Assembly (NCBI GenBank): GCA_029783825.1
Contig: JAREIK010000781.1
Coordinates: forward strand, 620,001 to 684,000
Direction: 5' to 3'
DNA length: 64,000 bases
DNA from: Sapria himalayana
Taxonomy: Eukaryota > Streptophyta > Magnoliopsida > Malpighiales > Rafflesiaceae
Shown here piece by piece: positions 13,050-25,360 of this stretch; position 1 is the first letter of the stretch; every line of letters starts with the position of its first letter. Position numbers and translations under genes: made by a program. A model generated the notes under the pieces. The model was not told where the DNA came from and did not search any database. It worked only from the letters and a program-made list of their open reading frames with translations.

Positions 13050-15188
13050 ATGACAAATACACCTAACACGTATTTAAATTTAGAAAATGAAAATGTTAGT
13101 GTTACACAGACGTCTGTGGCTCCTGAAACTTTGGTTTCTCATGTCGTCTCAACCTAAAGTTCTAAAAAACAAAAAACTAGGAGGACTTATGTAGTTTGGA
13201 CATATTTTAAAATCATAACACAAGTAAATGTTAGGGGTGAAGAACTTGAAATGGCACAGTGCAAATATTGTATGAGACTTTTAACATGCAAGAGTACATG
13301 TGGGACTGGGCACCTCAAGAGGCATGCTGAAATATGCTCCAAAAAACATGGACCCTTAGATCCTAAGCAAACCCAACTTGGCACTACATTTTTTGAGACT
13401 GGATCGAGTTCCGTCTCAAAGTTTACTCCCTTCGTATACTCCAGCGAGTTGGGTAGAGACGGCATGGCCAGACTCATCACATTGATGGGTCTTCCGATCA
13501 GATTTTCGGAAGATCCGAGGGTAGTGCGCATCATGCAGAATTATTTTCAGCCATCCTATCGTAGGATTCCTAGGTCCACATCTAGGAGTGACATACTAAA
13601 GATATATAAGTTAGAAAAACAAAAAATAATTAAGGAATTTTTGGCATTTAGTGGTGTGGTCTCCGTGACGTCCGATATATGGACATGTCACGATGATTCT
13701 TCTTATGCATGTATCACTAGTCATTATGTCGATTCAAACTGGACAATAAATAAAAAAATATTAGGATTCACAGAGATTCTTCATCCTCATGATGGCCCGG
13801 CCATTTTTGAGTGTATGATGAAAATATTTAGGGAATATAAAATTCAAAATAAAATTTTTAGTGTCACTTTCGATAATGCTGCGAATAATGGAGTAGCGAT
13901 CAATATGTTTGTTAGGAATATTAGAGACGCACCTTTAGGAGAGATATTTCATGTCAGATGCATGTGTCATGTTATTAACCTGATAGTTCAAGCGGGTATG
14001 AAGGTCTGTTCCCCCGCATTGGAAAATATACGCAATGCACTCAAGTATATTTGCACTCCTCGCAGACTACAAGAGTTTGGTAATCTCTGTTTGTCTGCAA
14101 ATCTTAAGAAGAAGAAATTCCAATCGGATGTGAGACATCGTTGGAATTACACGTACCTGATGTTGGAATCATGTGTTGTATACGAACACGTGATATCCGA
14201 CTATGTCAATAGTAAGAGTGGCGAACTTATTATTGACGACACTGACTGGGTTTCAGGAATTTCATTTATGAAATTCCTGAAGATATTTTATGACACGACG
14301 AACATGTGTTCGTCGGTTTATACGCCCACCACTTGCATTGCACTCCGTTGCATATGCAACATTAGTAGCATGTTTAGGAATTATCGAGCGGACCCGACGC
14401 TTAGCCATATGGTTGCAGAGATGGAGACCAAGTACCTGAAGTACTGGTCCACCATTCCATCTCTTTATTGCCTCGCAGCATGCATGGACCCTAGGGCTAA
14501 GGTGGAAGGGGTTGAAAATACCCTGACTTTCATTTCCTCGTGCATGAACCTGGAAGAGCCACCTGAAGGGTTCATTTACGAGAAGTTGACAGACCTGTTC
14601 ACATACTACGATACTAGGTATGGTGGTGGTGGTGGTGAGACTGTGAGTACGGACACTGATACCTTGTTCGGAGATGACGATTATTCCATTAACCTAGCGA
14701 GGGGGAAACGTAGGGGTGAACCATCACATAGGAGCGAGCTGTCTCGGTACTTAGATACTGATTACTGCTCAATCCTATCACCTTCCGATAATAAGAATCT
14801 TGATTTATTACAGTGGTAGAAATCATATGAGTCCGCCTATCCCGTGACATCTAGGATGGCACGGGATCTACTGACTCCTCCGGTGTCGAGCGTAGCATTG
14901 GAGTCTGCTTTTTCTGTTGCAGTGAACGTGATTTCGGATAGGAGATCGAGATTACGTCCAGATATGGTTGAGGCCTTGGCATGTTTGAAGGATTGGGAGG
15001 AATCGAGATTTAGCATCAGTGATCATGCTGAAGCTGGGACTGTGACAGACACTGCAGTCGCATCCACATCCACTACGATGGCGGAGGAGCTGATTGCCAA
15101 TGATGATGATCCATATGATACTGATCCATATGATACTGATCTTGATGTTGCGGCTTATGATTCTCATGATATGCCGCTTGACGATTAA
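13050..15188 (+). pseudogene. hAT transposase (BED finger + hATC), two nonsense codons
   Basis: From the ATG at 13050 one frame of 713 codons runs to the TAA at 15186. It is interrupted only by TAA at 13155 (codon 36) and TAG at 14817 (codon 590). The second stop falls in LLQW*KS, where the family usually has a second Trp, so a single TGG-to-TAG change explains it. Visible parts: BED zinc finger (C71, C74, H88, H92), ribonuclease-H-like catalytic core with D209 (SDIWT), D275 (TFDNAANN) and E618 (VALESAFS), the CHVINL motif after the second Asp, and the hATC dimerisation domain (MARDLLTPPVSSV). The layout is that of plant RICESLEEPER/ZBED-like transposases. No frameshift is seen. The acidic tail includes a small YDTDPYDTD repeat. 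Confidence 0.92.
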
Positions 15189-15874
15189 TGCTCATCTGCT
15201 CTTTTTTTTCGATGTTTTTTTATTTATTTTATTTATACACTTTGTTTGTACTTTGTACCATACGTTGTGTTGAAACTTATACTTGTTTTGTTCTGACTAT
15301 TGGTTTCAAAAGCATGATTGGTAATTTTTCATTTGTGTAGTTTAATTTTTTTTTAATTTTAATTTTTACTAACTTAATGTATTTATTTATTATTTTACGA
15401 TTTAAATTTTATTTTAAAATTTAATAACTTTAAATTTTAATATATAATTAATAAATTATAATAATAAAAAAAGCTAAACTTAATTGAATTTGATAAAAAT
15501 TTTTTTTTCTAATATTTGTTTGTTTTATTTAATTTTAAATTTTATAATTTTTACATAAAATTATATTTTTTATTTATTACTAATACTCTATACGGTTACT
15601 TAATCAAAAAATTTTCAAAAAAAAAAAAAAAAATTCTAATCTGCCATTAGCCCGTGAGGCCGTGACCGTGAGGCCTCACGAACACGGACCCCGGTTGACC
15701 CGGTCCCGCGTTGCGGCTTCCGCCTTGCCGGCCGTGCCGCGGCCGCCTGGCCTGTATGGCCAAGGCGTGCCCGAGCGGGCCCGGCACGGCACGGCACAGC
15801 CTTGCCGTGCCTACGGGCCGTGCCGTGCCCGCCTATATACTAACCGTACCAGGCCGGCCCGTTTGACACCTCTA

Positions 15875-15882
15875 GCTCTATC
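15875..15882. repeat. target-site duplication, right copy (hAT)
   Basis: GCTCTATC, identical to the 8-mer at 12350-12357 on the other side of the element. Confidence 0.95.
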
Positions 15883-17078
15883 TGTCATTTGTATCTTTGT
15901 CATGACTATAATAAGCCATGTAGAATTGATTCATTAGTTCATTCATATGTAACTCTGGAGGTGAACATAACTCTTGCAAATCTTCTCTTAATTTGACATT
16001 GTCTTTTGGTTTTCCTTTCACAAATCATCATTGTATTAAAAATATTTTCAAAAAAGTTTTTCTCTATGTGCATCACATCTAAGTTGTGCCTAATAAGATT
16101 GGTTTTTCAATAAGGCAAATCCCAAAAGATGTTTTGTTTTACCAACCACAATGATAATTCTTAGGAATTTGTGTATTAATGCAATCAGCATTAATATCTA
16201 TAACATTTTTGAACTCATATCCTGCAATTACCTCTAGTATTTTTGCACTTGACCTCAAAAGGTAATGCATCTTTTACAAATATTTAGTTTTTACTACATT
16301 CCTTAATATTTTTATGAAATGGATGTTCCATATGTAACAACTTACGATGGTTATTAAATCAAGAAATATTTCCTCAATTTCTTAGATAAAATGCATCACA
16401 GTCCATCATGGAGTAAGAATAAGCTAATTTATATACAATACTCTATCTCGACAATATTGAATAAGCTGAAATTGACATATGTCAGGTTGATATGTCTATG
16501 CATTATCAAAATGCCAGTTAGCTTGGCATTCTTGTAATTAACTTTAAATAGGCGAGAGGTTATATCGGAATGATCAATGATGCATGTTAATGTACTTAAA
16601 CATAAATCTATCATTTTATCATATATATTTTCATTGTGACAATCAAATGTGTTTGTGTCCATTCTACATTGCTTGTACCCCTACAGTGACATTGTGTCTT
16701 TTTAATTGTTGCATTCAATCGATACAAATTAACCTAAAATTAGCTTGCATTTAATTGTGTACATACCTAATATTTTTTTATTGGGTGTATGTGTATAAGT
16801 AATGATTTAAATAAAAAGTAGGGATATTCAACAATGGATTACCATAGAGAAAGGGAATATAGATGGAGAGCAATATTTTTGATACTTAATACCAATTCGA
16901 TGTTTTCATTAAAAATTCTACTAAGTATATATGGGGAGATAAAAAATCAAACTACATACATCAATGATGTATCTTGATAGTATTCAATAATCTAGTATAA
17001 ATATCTTTTATTTTTTTGTTATTATTTAAATTTTTAGAATCTAACGGATAATATCCATGTCATAATAAATGATGTATC

Positions 17079-17760
17079 TTGATAGTAACTAATCTTTATT
17101 TTCAGGAGACTGAGCTAGGATGTCTATCGACACTATTCGAGATATCCAATCGAATGCTCAAAAATAATGATGAATCATTTGTGGACAAGTGCTCAAATGA
17201 TATAAATGTAACTTTCTCATTTTATACTTGTAATTTCATTTGCTATTTGCAAATAATAAAATAAAAAAAATTTAAATTATTGTTTTACATTTTTTTACTA
17301 AATTAAAAGCAAACTCAAGTATGGTTTTTTTTACCATAATTGATACTTTATTATTTATGAACTCATTTAATGTATTTACTAATATTGTTTTAAAAATATT
17401 TGTAATAGTGAAAGGACATCTTCTTATGCTGGTATAAAATTTCTTTTAATATATTAATTAATAAGTTAAGCTATATTTTAATAATTATAGGAAGCTATGG
17501 AAAATATGGTTACAATCACTTCATAATTATAGGAAGCTATATTTTAAAAGATTGATATTGTGCATATTTATCTCTGGGCCGTCGAAGTGGAGTCAAAAAA
17601 ATGGCGAGTGTTCGGTCTTGGTAACAATGCATCTACATTTAAACCAAGTTATGTTTGGATTTTTTCATCATCATCTTCTTCCAATTATAATAAAATATAT
17701 GATGAGAGATTACGCAAGGAGATGCATGAAACTCATGATATATTGTAAATGAAAAATGAG
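17079..17760 (+). pseudogene. second CACTA gene remnant (Transposase_24-like)
   Basis: A plus-strand piece reads ETELGCLSTLFEISNRMLKN then ESFVDKCSND. After a non-coding gap comes WRVFGLGNNASTFKPS, then a Ser-rich stretch and a Lys/Glu-rich, coiled-coil-like tail. This order (LF..T....FVD followed by GR.FGLGS and a coiled coil) resembles the Ptta/En-Spm (Transposase_24) proteins that accompany tnp2 in plant CACTA elements. It diverges from the minus-strand tnp2 pieces. The match rests on short motifs, so the family name is tentative. Confidence 0.5.
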
Positions 17761-18600
17761 GAGATGCAAAAGAAATTAAAGAAATAAAAAAAAAGGCTAA
17801 AAGATTAAAAAGAGAGGAGGAAAGAACGAAAAAAATATGATGAAATGCAACATAATATTTTGAAAATGGAAAAAATCATGTGCAATTTTGGTAGAGGCAT
17901 CATTTATTTTTCAATTTGCTAGATATATATATATATATATCTACGTACATATATAAATATATAAAAATATATAAATACATAAATATAAATAAATCTAAAT
18001 ATATATAAATAAATATATATACATGTTTGTATACATTTATATATATTTATAAATAGTTAAATATGATGATATATTTATATATATTTACACACAGACACAT
18101 TCATCTCAAATTTTTATTGATAAATGAATTATTGCTAATAGCTGGATGATTAGTGGCACAATTAAGTTTTACTAGATCATTTGTATGAACCTCACTATAA
18201 ATATTTATAAACTATTGTTAATATAAATCATTTTGAGAATAAAAAAAGGATATTTGAATTTCAAAATCATAAATTCAAATTTAATATTTTTATACTTGCG
18301 GAAACAAAATCAGATTCATGAATTTTAGTGGATAAAAACTTAATTATTTTTACTATTACTATATTTTTTTATTAAAAAAATAATTTTTATTATTATTTTG
18401 TGTTTGACGCACCAAACACGAATTTCCTAATATTTGTTGGGAGTTTTTTTTTTTAAAAAAATTTTATAAAATTGATATTTTTTATTAAATATTTATCTTT
18501 TAAGACCATTGCATGTTTTTTATTAAATAATATACATTAAATAAAGGAGCAAGCATATAAGTATTCATACGGTATTTATTTTATATTTTTTGTTATTTAT
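17761..18600. other. AT-rich spacer, probable CACTA right end and F-box gene upstream region
   Basis: Purine-rich DNA, a TA/TACATA microsatellite (about 17924-18115), then AT-rich sequence up to the F-box gene. No CACTA right terminus (TTTCTTGTAGTG) is visible. The promoter of the F-box gene should lie in the right half, but I see no certain TATA box. Confidence 0.4.
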
Positions 18601-18662
18601 TTCAGTTCCGATCATCAGGTCCGGAAGTAATTCTTCTCCTGGGTGCCACCGACACGGTGCGC

Positions 18663-21600
18663 ATGAGGAAACAAGAGGGCCATAGATGGAAGCGAGCAAA
18701 GCAGACGAGGGCGTCGAGCCATGCGTCAATAAACAATCTCGATGATGGCTGCCTGATGCACATCTTCACCTTCTTATCTCCGATTCCAGGTATGACTTCT
18801 CTTTCTCATGGCTCCGTCAAGCTCGTAAACCCTAATGACCATGTCTTATAGGAATACTTGCTTCTTTTTCATCGATCCTGATGCACGTGTTTGACAAGGC
18901 TCATAATAACACATACATGTAGTCTGATATTTGATTGAAGTATTTGTGTCGTGTGAAGAATTTGGCAAATTGCTATAACTCGGTAGTATGATAAGTATCG
19001 CAACATTCTGTGTGTAATAGGATGACATTTAGTTTTCATGCTTGGTTTTCATGTTACACCTCATGGAATGCTTCGTGTGAAAGAAACTTTGATGTGTCTG
19101 TGACTGAGAATCAAATTCAAGCACGTGCCTCTTAAAGACAAAACTGTGATTTCTGCCGAGCTTATGCCAGTGCCCTAGGATTCTTATTCGCGAGTTGGTA
19201 CTTAATTTTATTTGATGTCGAGTGATTTCTGATAATCTTATTTTGGAAAAGAGAAGCCCAGATCAATTTAGCTTATTCTAACTAGTTATTATCATCTAGA
19301 TGCCAAGTGTTTAATGTTTAAATCATCTCAAATGCACTGGATTTCATAAGAATTTTAAAGTTAAATATATTTGGTTGTGATCACAATTGAGATGATTGGC
19401 TAATGTGAAAATTTGTCGTATGTATCTATCATGGGGTTGGTAAGTGGGGATTGGGTGGAGAGTGTCATTTTGTTGTCTTAGGAAAAAATTCTAAATAAAA
19501 TGTCTCTAAATTTTTTGGGATGTAGATTAAATTTTAAATAAAATTATATTTCATCAAAATTATTAAAATATATTTTAATAATTTTATTATGTGATGATGT
19601 GTTGGCACAAAAAATTTGTTATATGATTTCACGAGCAATATAATAATTGCTAAAATAATTAGTTATATATATTATAAGATATTATTACTTTGATTGTTTT
19701 ATACTTTTATAAAATTAATTTTATATATTTTTTGTAAATAACTAAAACTTAAGAAATATATGATATATAACAAAAAAAATAAGTAAAATATGTTTAATTA
19801 TTAATAAATATAAAAAATATATATTAATTAATCTTCAACATGAACTCAAATAGATCCAATATTATTTAGTGTATGAAATCGAACGAGTCCTTACTCGTAA
19901 AGGTCTAGTGCTCAGGATATGAAATTCTAATGTGTTTTCAAAAATGGTAAGCTTCACTATTTAATGTTGAGTTATTTTTAACATGAGTATTCAAAATTCT
20001 TAGCTTGGTCGGAGACATGTGATCAAATCAAAAATAAATAAGTAATCGATCAGTAATAATGAAATACTAAATGGGATACATAATTATAAAAAATAAAGAC
20101 ATATAATTTATCTGACTTAATTCTAAATGATATTTTTTATTAAATTTTTTGATTATGCAAAATAATATCAATAAAAAATAAAATCTTATTATAATTAAAT
20201 TATTTAAAAAGATAACTCATAAAAAAAGTTAGTAGTATTCTTTAACATTAAATTAATGTGTTAATGAGAAGAAGTATCAAGATGAATATTTCATATAATG
20301 TATCATTATCTATCATAATATTAAGTAAATAAAAAAAATAAGTAATAAAGACTTATTATCCCATGATGTAATTTTTGATCTCTTACTTAATAAAGAATCT
20401 GAAGTAGAAATATGAGCCATAATAGTTATAATATTTAGAGGATGAGAAATATTTGATGCTGTCTTATTAGAAAGAAGTTTTGTATATTCAATTTATGAAT
20501 GGATTATGTTGTGAGAATTTAGTGAGAACTCTTGACCTCATATATGAAAACAACTCTTAATAGTTCTTCTTAGTTTTGCCTATGATATGTGAACTATATA
20601 CTAAGGATCTACTATTTGTGTCTCTAATGTGATGATTAATCTTTTTTATTCTAAGATATGCATGAGATGTGCTTATAGTGAGTTTTTGTCTATCTCATAT
20701 GTACTCTTGCCTAATGATAAATGCTTGGTTTGGAAGAGATTACATCATCATCATCAGTATTATCAAAATTGTATGATTCACGATTCATGGGATAAATAAT
20801 CTGATTCTTTAAAAGAATTAAAAATATGCATAAATCAAAGACTGAATCATTAAATTACAAATTAATTCACATGAATTGATTATTTATCAATTCTCAAGGG
20901 ACAAAGATGTCAAAAGATCATAAAAATAAAAATTAATATACCAAAAATATTATTAATTGTATGAATTAATTAACATAAAAAAATAATTTTAACTGTTGGT
21001 GTTATGAATTTAACATGAAAAAATAACAAAATATCAAAAAAATTACTAACTATAGAAATTAATTAATGTGAAAAAAATAATAAAATACCAAAAAAATCAT
21101 AAAAATAAAAAATATTAAAAAAATTGACAACTGTAGAAAATATGAATTAATTAATGTAAAAAAATTACAAAAAATTTGATTCTCGATTTGATTCTTGAAT
21201 CTCAATTCATTAATCAAGTATTCAAATTCTCGATTCGAAATTTGATTTAACAGCTATGATTATCATAAATGTAACTATAAAACTTCATAAAACTACTATG
21301 TAATGAGAAAATATCACACCAAGAAATTATTCTATCTTCATCTACTTGTCACGCACACATTCCTGCTTGGATTACATCTAAAAAGGACACATCTAGTTAT
21401 GCGAAATGATGTTCTATTCATACTTTTTAGGTTTTTCTAGTTTCAATGCCACCATTCGAGAACTAATATCTCTCTTACTCACTCACGCACACTCTCTCTC
21501 ATTCACTCACACACACACACACACACTCTTTCTCTCTCTCACTCTCACACACACACACACACACTCTTTCTCTCTCTCACACACACACATGCTCTCACAC

Positions 21601-24328
21601 ACACAAAACTCACACACACTCTCTCTCTCACACACATACACAACTCACTCTCTCTCTACCTCACTCACTCACTCACATACACACTCTCTTTCACTCTTAC
21701 ACAACCACATGCTCTCTCTCACTCACACTCACACACACAAACTCACTCACCCTCTCTCTTTCTCTCACTCACACACACACACACACTCTCTCTCTCTCTC
21801 TATTGGTTGAAAATCCTAAGTCATGGCCAAACCCCAAAATCAACAAAAAGAAAATAAAAAATCATTATGATTTTCTGAAAGTTTTTTTCTCAATCATTGA
21901 ATAGAATCCCATTGTTCTATTCTAATTGTGTCCTTGGGGGGCGGCCTCCTGTAACAAATATACTTATATTTTCTAATCTATATACAACATAAGCAGAATA
22001 TATGGCAACTAAAAATACAGCAGACAGATAATATTTATTACTACACACACACACTTGTGGCTTCATTGCGATGAAAGTGTTGAATAAGTAGCATATATAT
22101 TTAGCAAAAAAAATATTATGTCATAAAAAAAATAGAGTAATTAACTTTCCGCGAGTATTCCCAATATCTCCTATCCTAGCTGTGCTGAACTGCTATTGAG
22201 CTTGCAGATCGGCATAACACTGCCCTCGTTTGCCACAGATGGTACCACTTGGCATATCACCCCCGCCTCTGGCTGCGAGTGGATCGGTCTACCAAAAATG
22301 CAATGGAGCCAGGAGTGTTTCCCAGCATCGAGCTAGCCGTTTCTTCTGCCAGGTCATCATCACTTTACTGCCATCTTACTGCACATGCGCTTTCGATTTT
22401 GATCCGGCTGGTTGTTGCTCGTCTAGGCCCGGGGATACCATCCTGATTTCTGAAGGTGGGTCTCATCTTGCCTCGAATATTCAAATTGATAAGCCGCTCT
22501 GCCTGGTATGTTCCGTTTATTACATTAGCTAAATTTTGTTATTAATTATTTTTTTTTTTTAATTTTTGTCTGTCCTAGCAAGTAAAAAAGTTTAAATTTT
22601 TTTTTAAATTTTTTTTGTTCTCCCGAACTATACTATCCCGATATGTGGTGGGCCCGAGGGTCTGAGAGAAGTAAGTAAAATCCCCGTTTTGATCGTATGT
22701 TAGGTGCCGTATATTTGGGCTAGAGTATTTATCATTTTTTTGTCGATCGGACTATCATGCGGGTGGTAATCGATGTTGATTTGTCTGTTTCTTAAATGAA
22801 GTATCTTTCTTCGTTTAAGAATAGTAGGTCTCAGATTCGGGATTCATCTTACATAATTGATATTTACCATATTATCCTATGCGCTGTGCTCTACAACTTG
22901 GTTATAATTTTTTTTTTGAATTGAAAATTGGTGAAATTTCAATTCAATTGAGAAATTAATTACTTATATATATATACATACATATATATATATATATATA
23001 TGTATATGTATGTGTGTGTGTGTGTATATATATACATATATATGTTGTTTAGCAAAAAATTTGATAGAGATCAATATTTTGATAATATTATCATTAAAAA
23101 TAAAAGAGTTTGTATTTGATGAGCTGCTAATCTAATATCTATTATTTTAGATTTTTTTTTTTGGAGGGTAAAGTTAATTGAATTATATTGATGATTATTT
23201 ATAGTGCACGGTATATTTATTGTTATATATATTAAAAAATAATTAAAATTACATAATAATTTAGTATAAAGGATAATAATATGAATAATCATTATTCAAT
23301 TAGTGAATGTAACACAAAATGTTTTAAACTTGTTTATAAAATAAATGTGGCAAATATCTGTCACATGTCTATTTTAAGTTAAACATGCATGGGACACAAG
23401 TAAAATAAGTCAAGTACATATGATTATTATATGACACACAGACATACATTTCATTCACTGTGTGTGTGTAAATAAATAAATATATATATATATATATTAA
23501 CAAATTAAGTCTTTTCTCATTTATGATTTATATTTATATTTTTTATAATTATATCCTTTTGATTAGTCCTACATAGCCCTAAATATGATTACTAGATAAA
23601 GCACATGACCATTTTGAAACAGCCCTAACACCCAACTAGTTGGACAACCTAAACATGATAATAAAGACACACACACACACGTCTGTGTGTGTGTGTAATT
23701 AACAAAGTCTATCCCATCCAGTATTCTTTATGATTAATAAGATAGACTTTGTTAATTACACACACACACATATATGTATGTGTGTGTGTGTGTACACACT
23801 TATTTACAATAAAATGAAGATTGATTTGCAATAATAGTTCAGGTTGGTGGTGGGGAGCACGCGGAAGACACTACCCTCGTGTGTTCTCGAGGATCAGATA
23901 GGTGAGCCAGTTTTGTGCTGCCCATTCTAAAACAAACCATCAGGCGTCTGTGTCACACTCATGCGTGGTCGTGCAGTGCCTTGGAGTTGCTGTCCACGTG
24001 CAAGCTATCTAACCTGACGGTGAAGGCAGAGCTCGGCTGCTGCCTGCACCATCGAAGTGGGAGGCTAACCATCGACTCATGTATCCTCCAGTGCGAGACT
24101 AATCCACTAGACTTCCTCTCCTGCGCCATTGTTAGCTCGGCCAGCAATGGTGGCACCTCGTCATCCAGCAAGGTTAATAATCACAGCAGTCACGGCGTCT
24201 CGGTGTCTCAAACTCGGATCGAAGGAGGCCCCAGGGCCGTGCTCATCAATGGTGAGCTCACTCTGCACCACGTTCGTGTCATTTACTCTCCGTCACATGC
24301 TTATTTCTGGTTTGACATTTTCATTTGA
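18663..24328 (+). CDS. SKIP5: F-box protein, SKIP5-like
   Basis: Five exons: 18663-18789, 22208-22352, 22427-22505, 23843-23901, 23977-24328. All introns are GT-AG, phases join exactly, and the protein has 253 residues, close to the roughly 270 of Arabidopsis SKIP5. After a basic N-terminus comes the F-box (about 23-60: INNLDDGCLMHIFTFLSP then RHNTALVCHRW). The rest resembles a right-handed beta-helix: RPGDTILISEGG, then STCKLSNLTVKAELGCCL, HRSGRLTIDSCILQCETNPL and TRIEGGPRAVL. The F-box should bind SKP1 (ASK) and recruit substrates to an SCF ubiquitin ligase; the substrate is unknown. The start at 18663 is the first ATG in frame; upstream only a GTG is available. The gene ends VIYSPSHAYFWFDIFI. 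Intron 1 is 3.4 kb, while introns 2 and 4 are about 75 bp. Confidence 0.93.
18790..22207 (+). other. intron 1 of the F-box gene
   Basis: 3418 bp from the donor GTATGA to the acceptor TTGCAG. It is AT-rich with no recognisable coding segment. It contains simple-sequence DNA at 21476-21802. I see no intact transposon in it. Confidence 0.8.
21476..21802. repeat. CA/CT microsatellite cluster
   Basis: About 330 bp of mixed (CA)n, (CT)n, CTCA and CACACTCT words. The frame through it would encode only Ser/Leu/His/Thr low-complexity peptide and is not a gene. Confidence 0.9.
22506..23842 (+). other. intron 3 of the F-box gene
   Basis: 1337 bp with TA/TG microsatellites at about 22960-23045 and 23455-23500, and the inverted repeat at 23684-23770. 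The rest is AT-rich with nothing recognised. Confidence 0.75.
23684..23770. repeat. inverted repeat with GT/CA outer arms
   Basis: Left arm ends AATTAACAAAGTCTATC at 23713; right arm begins GATAGACTTTGTTAATT at 23741. The arms continue outward into (GT)n and (CA)n, giving about 29 bp of pairing around a 27-bp loop. It could extrude as a stem or be a small foldback element. Confidence 0.8.
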
Positions 24329-25178
24329 CTTTTCTTAAAAGTAGGCAATGGAATTCATATTTTTCACTTTTCTTAAACCACCATAGCTATTTACATAATC
24401 ACCCACGTACACCAGTATACTTTCTTCTTCATACATTCATACAAACACCTATATATCCAGATACATACTTACACACACACCTACAACATACATACACATC
24501 TATCTACATGCACACACACCCTCAGTGTACTTAATTTTGTGAAATAATTTATTCATGCACACCTACATATATACATACATACACACCTAACACATATATA
24601 TACAACACTTACACCCACACACATCTTCAGCGTACAAGACTTGCACTTAACAAAATATATGACAGGAATCTATTATTATTAGATGAAAATACTTGTTATC
24701 ATGTGGGTGTGGGAATTTGTGTCTAGGTGAGTGTCTGTTCTATCTCTGTGTGTGTGTCTAAGTGAGTGTGTCTGTTCTATCTGTGTATGTGTGTGTGTGT
24801 CTAGGTGAGTGTGTCTATATCTATCTGTGTGTGTGTCTAGGTGAGTGTGTCTATATCTATCTGTGTGTGTGTCTAGGTGAGTGTGTCTATATCTATCTGT
24901 GTGTGTGTCTAGGTGAGTGTGTCTATATCTATCTGTGTGTGTGTGTGTATGCGTGTGTATATACCTCTATCTACTTATCTTTGTTAGTGTGTGTGTGGCG
25001 TTGATGTAATGGTGATATCCTTCATGTTTCCAAATTACAAAATTGCCACCTACCCACAACAATCCGGACCATCAATCTCATGTACTCCACTTAATCAACG
25101 GATGAAAAAAAAAGTCGCATAAAAAAATGGAATACAAACTCACCTACACTTTATGTATCAGAGGCAAAGGCACAAGCT
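24329..25178. other. intergenic spacer between convergent genes
   Basis: 850 bp between the stop codons of the F-box gene (+) and eIF2B beta (-). It must carry both 3' untranslated regions and poly(A) sites. Most is simple sequence (CACA/TACA words at 24440-24620, minisatellite at 24729-24950). No gene is seen. Confidence 0.7.
24729..24950. repeat. 36-bp minisatellite
   Basis: About five copies of a 36-bp unit built on TGTGTGTGTCTAGGTGAGTG then TGTCTATATCTATC. CTAGG words start at 24801, 24837 and 24873. The first copy is shorter. The 12-residue ORF repeat across it is a by-product of the period. Confidence 0.9.
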
Positions 25179-25321
25179 TTATGAATCTGAGGCAGTTCTG
25201 GGTTGGATGACCAAATCTTCAGCAGAGTAATATTCTGCTTTGAGGCGACACATATAGGATGGAATATGTCCGCCACTGCATGAAAAATGGAACATTAAAA
25301 AGAAAATCTAAAAATACGTCA

Positions 25322-25360
<39 letters not shown>

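Larger units (their letters stand above)
12358..15874 (+). mobile_element. hAT transposon, near-intact autonomous type
   Basis: A 3517-bp element bounded by terminal inverted repeats TAAAGGTGTCAAAC (left) and TAGAGGTGTCAAAC (reverse complement of the right end), differing at one position. The identical 8-bp duplication GCTCTATC lies on both sides. Both subterminal regions are strongly GC-rich and crowded with GGCACGG/CCGTGCC words, unlike the AT-rich surroundings. The left one holds a C17 run (12575-12591) and a hairpin (12596-12641). The middle encodes one long transposase frame. The insertion lies in the tnp2 gene of the CACTA element. At least three shorter relatives with the same ends and hairpin occur elsewhere in the window. 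Confidence 0.95.
9840..16420 (-). pseudogene. CACTA tnp2-type transposase, split by two transposons
   Basis: Minus-strand pieces read in tnp2 order. At 16150-15960: FWDLPY, then a stop where the family has Trp, then RHNLDVMHIEKNFFENIFNT. Next, LREDLQELCSPPELHMNEL down to the hAT insertion at 15874. Left of the hAT element the frame resumes with LKIHDYHVFMQMLIP and LLPENVWKTLTKIS, reaching IPIII at about 12155. The pogo-like element interrupts there. Left of it come FFDYMKYLLIHLPYDSM and MQYKWMYSFDRL (9957-9840). The blocks match the family core (RH.LDVMHIEKN; SHDYHVFMQ; LPENVW; LPIHLPYE; RWMYPFER). Several stops make it inactive. The order and junctions show directly that both other elements inserted into this gene. 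Confidence 0.8.
5513..17900 (-). mobile_element. CACTA (En/Spm-like) DNA transposon, old and nested
   Basis: The left end carries the typical CACTA terminus CACTACAAGAAA at 5513-5524. Inside are decayed remains of a tnp2-like transposase read on the minus strand, from about 16420 down to 8445, and a possible second element gene on the plus strand (17079-17760). Two other transposons interrupt it: pogo-like at 9958-12143 and hAT at 12358-15874. Removing them leaves roughly 7 kb of CACTA sequence. I could not find the opposite terminus; it should lie between about 17.8 and 18.6 kb, so the right boundary is approximate. The element is dead: the transposase has many stops and frameshifts. Confidence 0.75.

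Noticed and set aside
21406..21810. 134-codon Ser/Leu/His/Thr ORF
   Set aside because: Translation of a CA/CT microsatellite.
22230..22532. 100-codon ORF read as one exon of the F-box gene
   Set aside because: It runs through a 74-bp GT-AG intron (22353-22426). Removing the intron restores the conserved AVSSARPGDTILIS sequence, so the split exon model is right.
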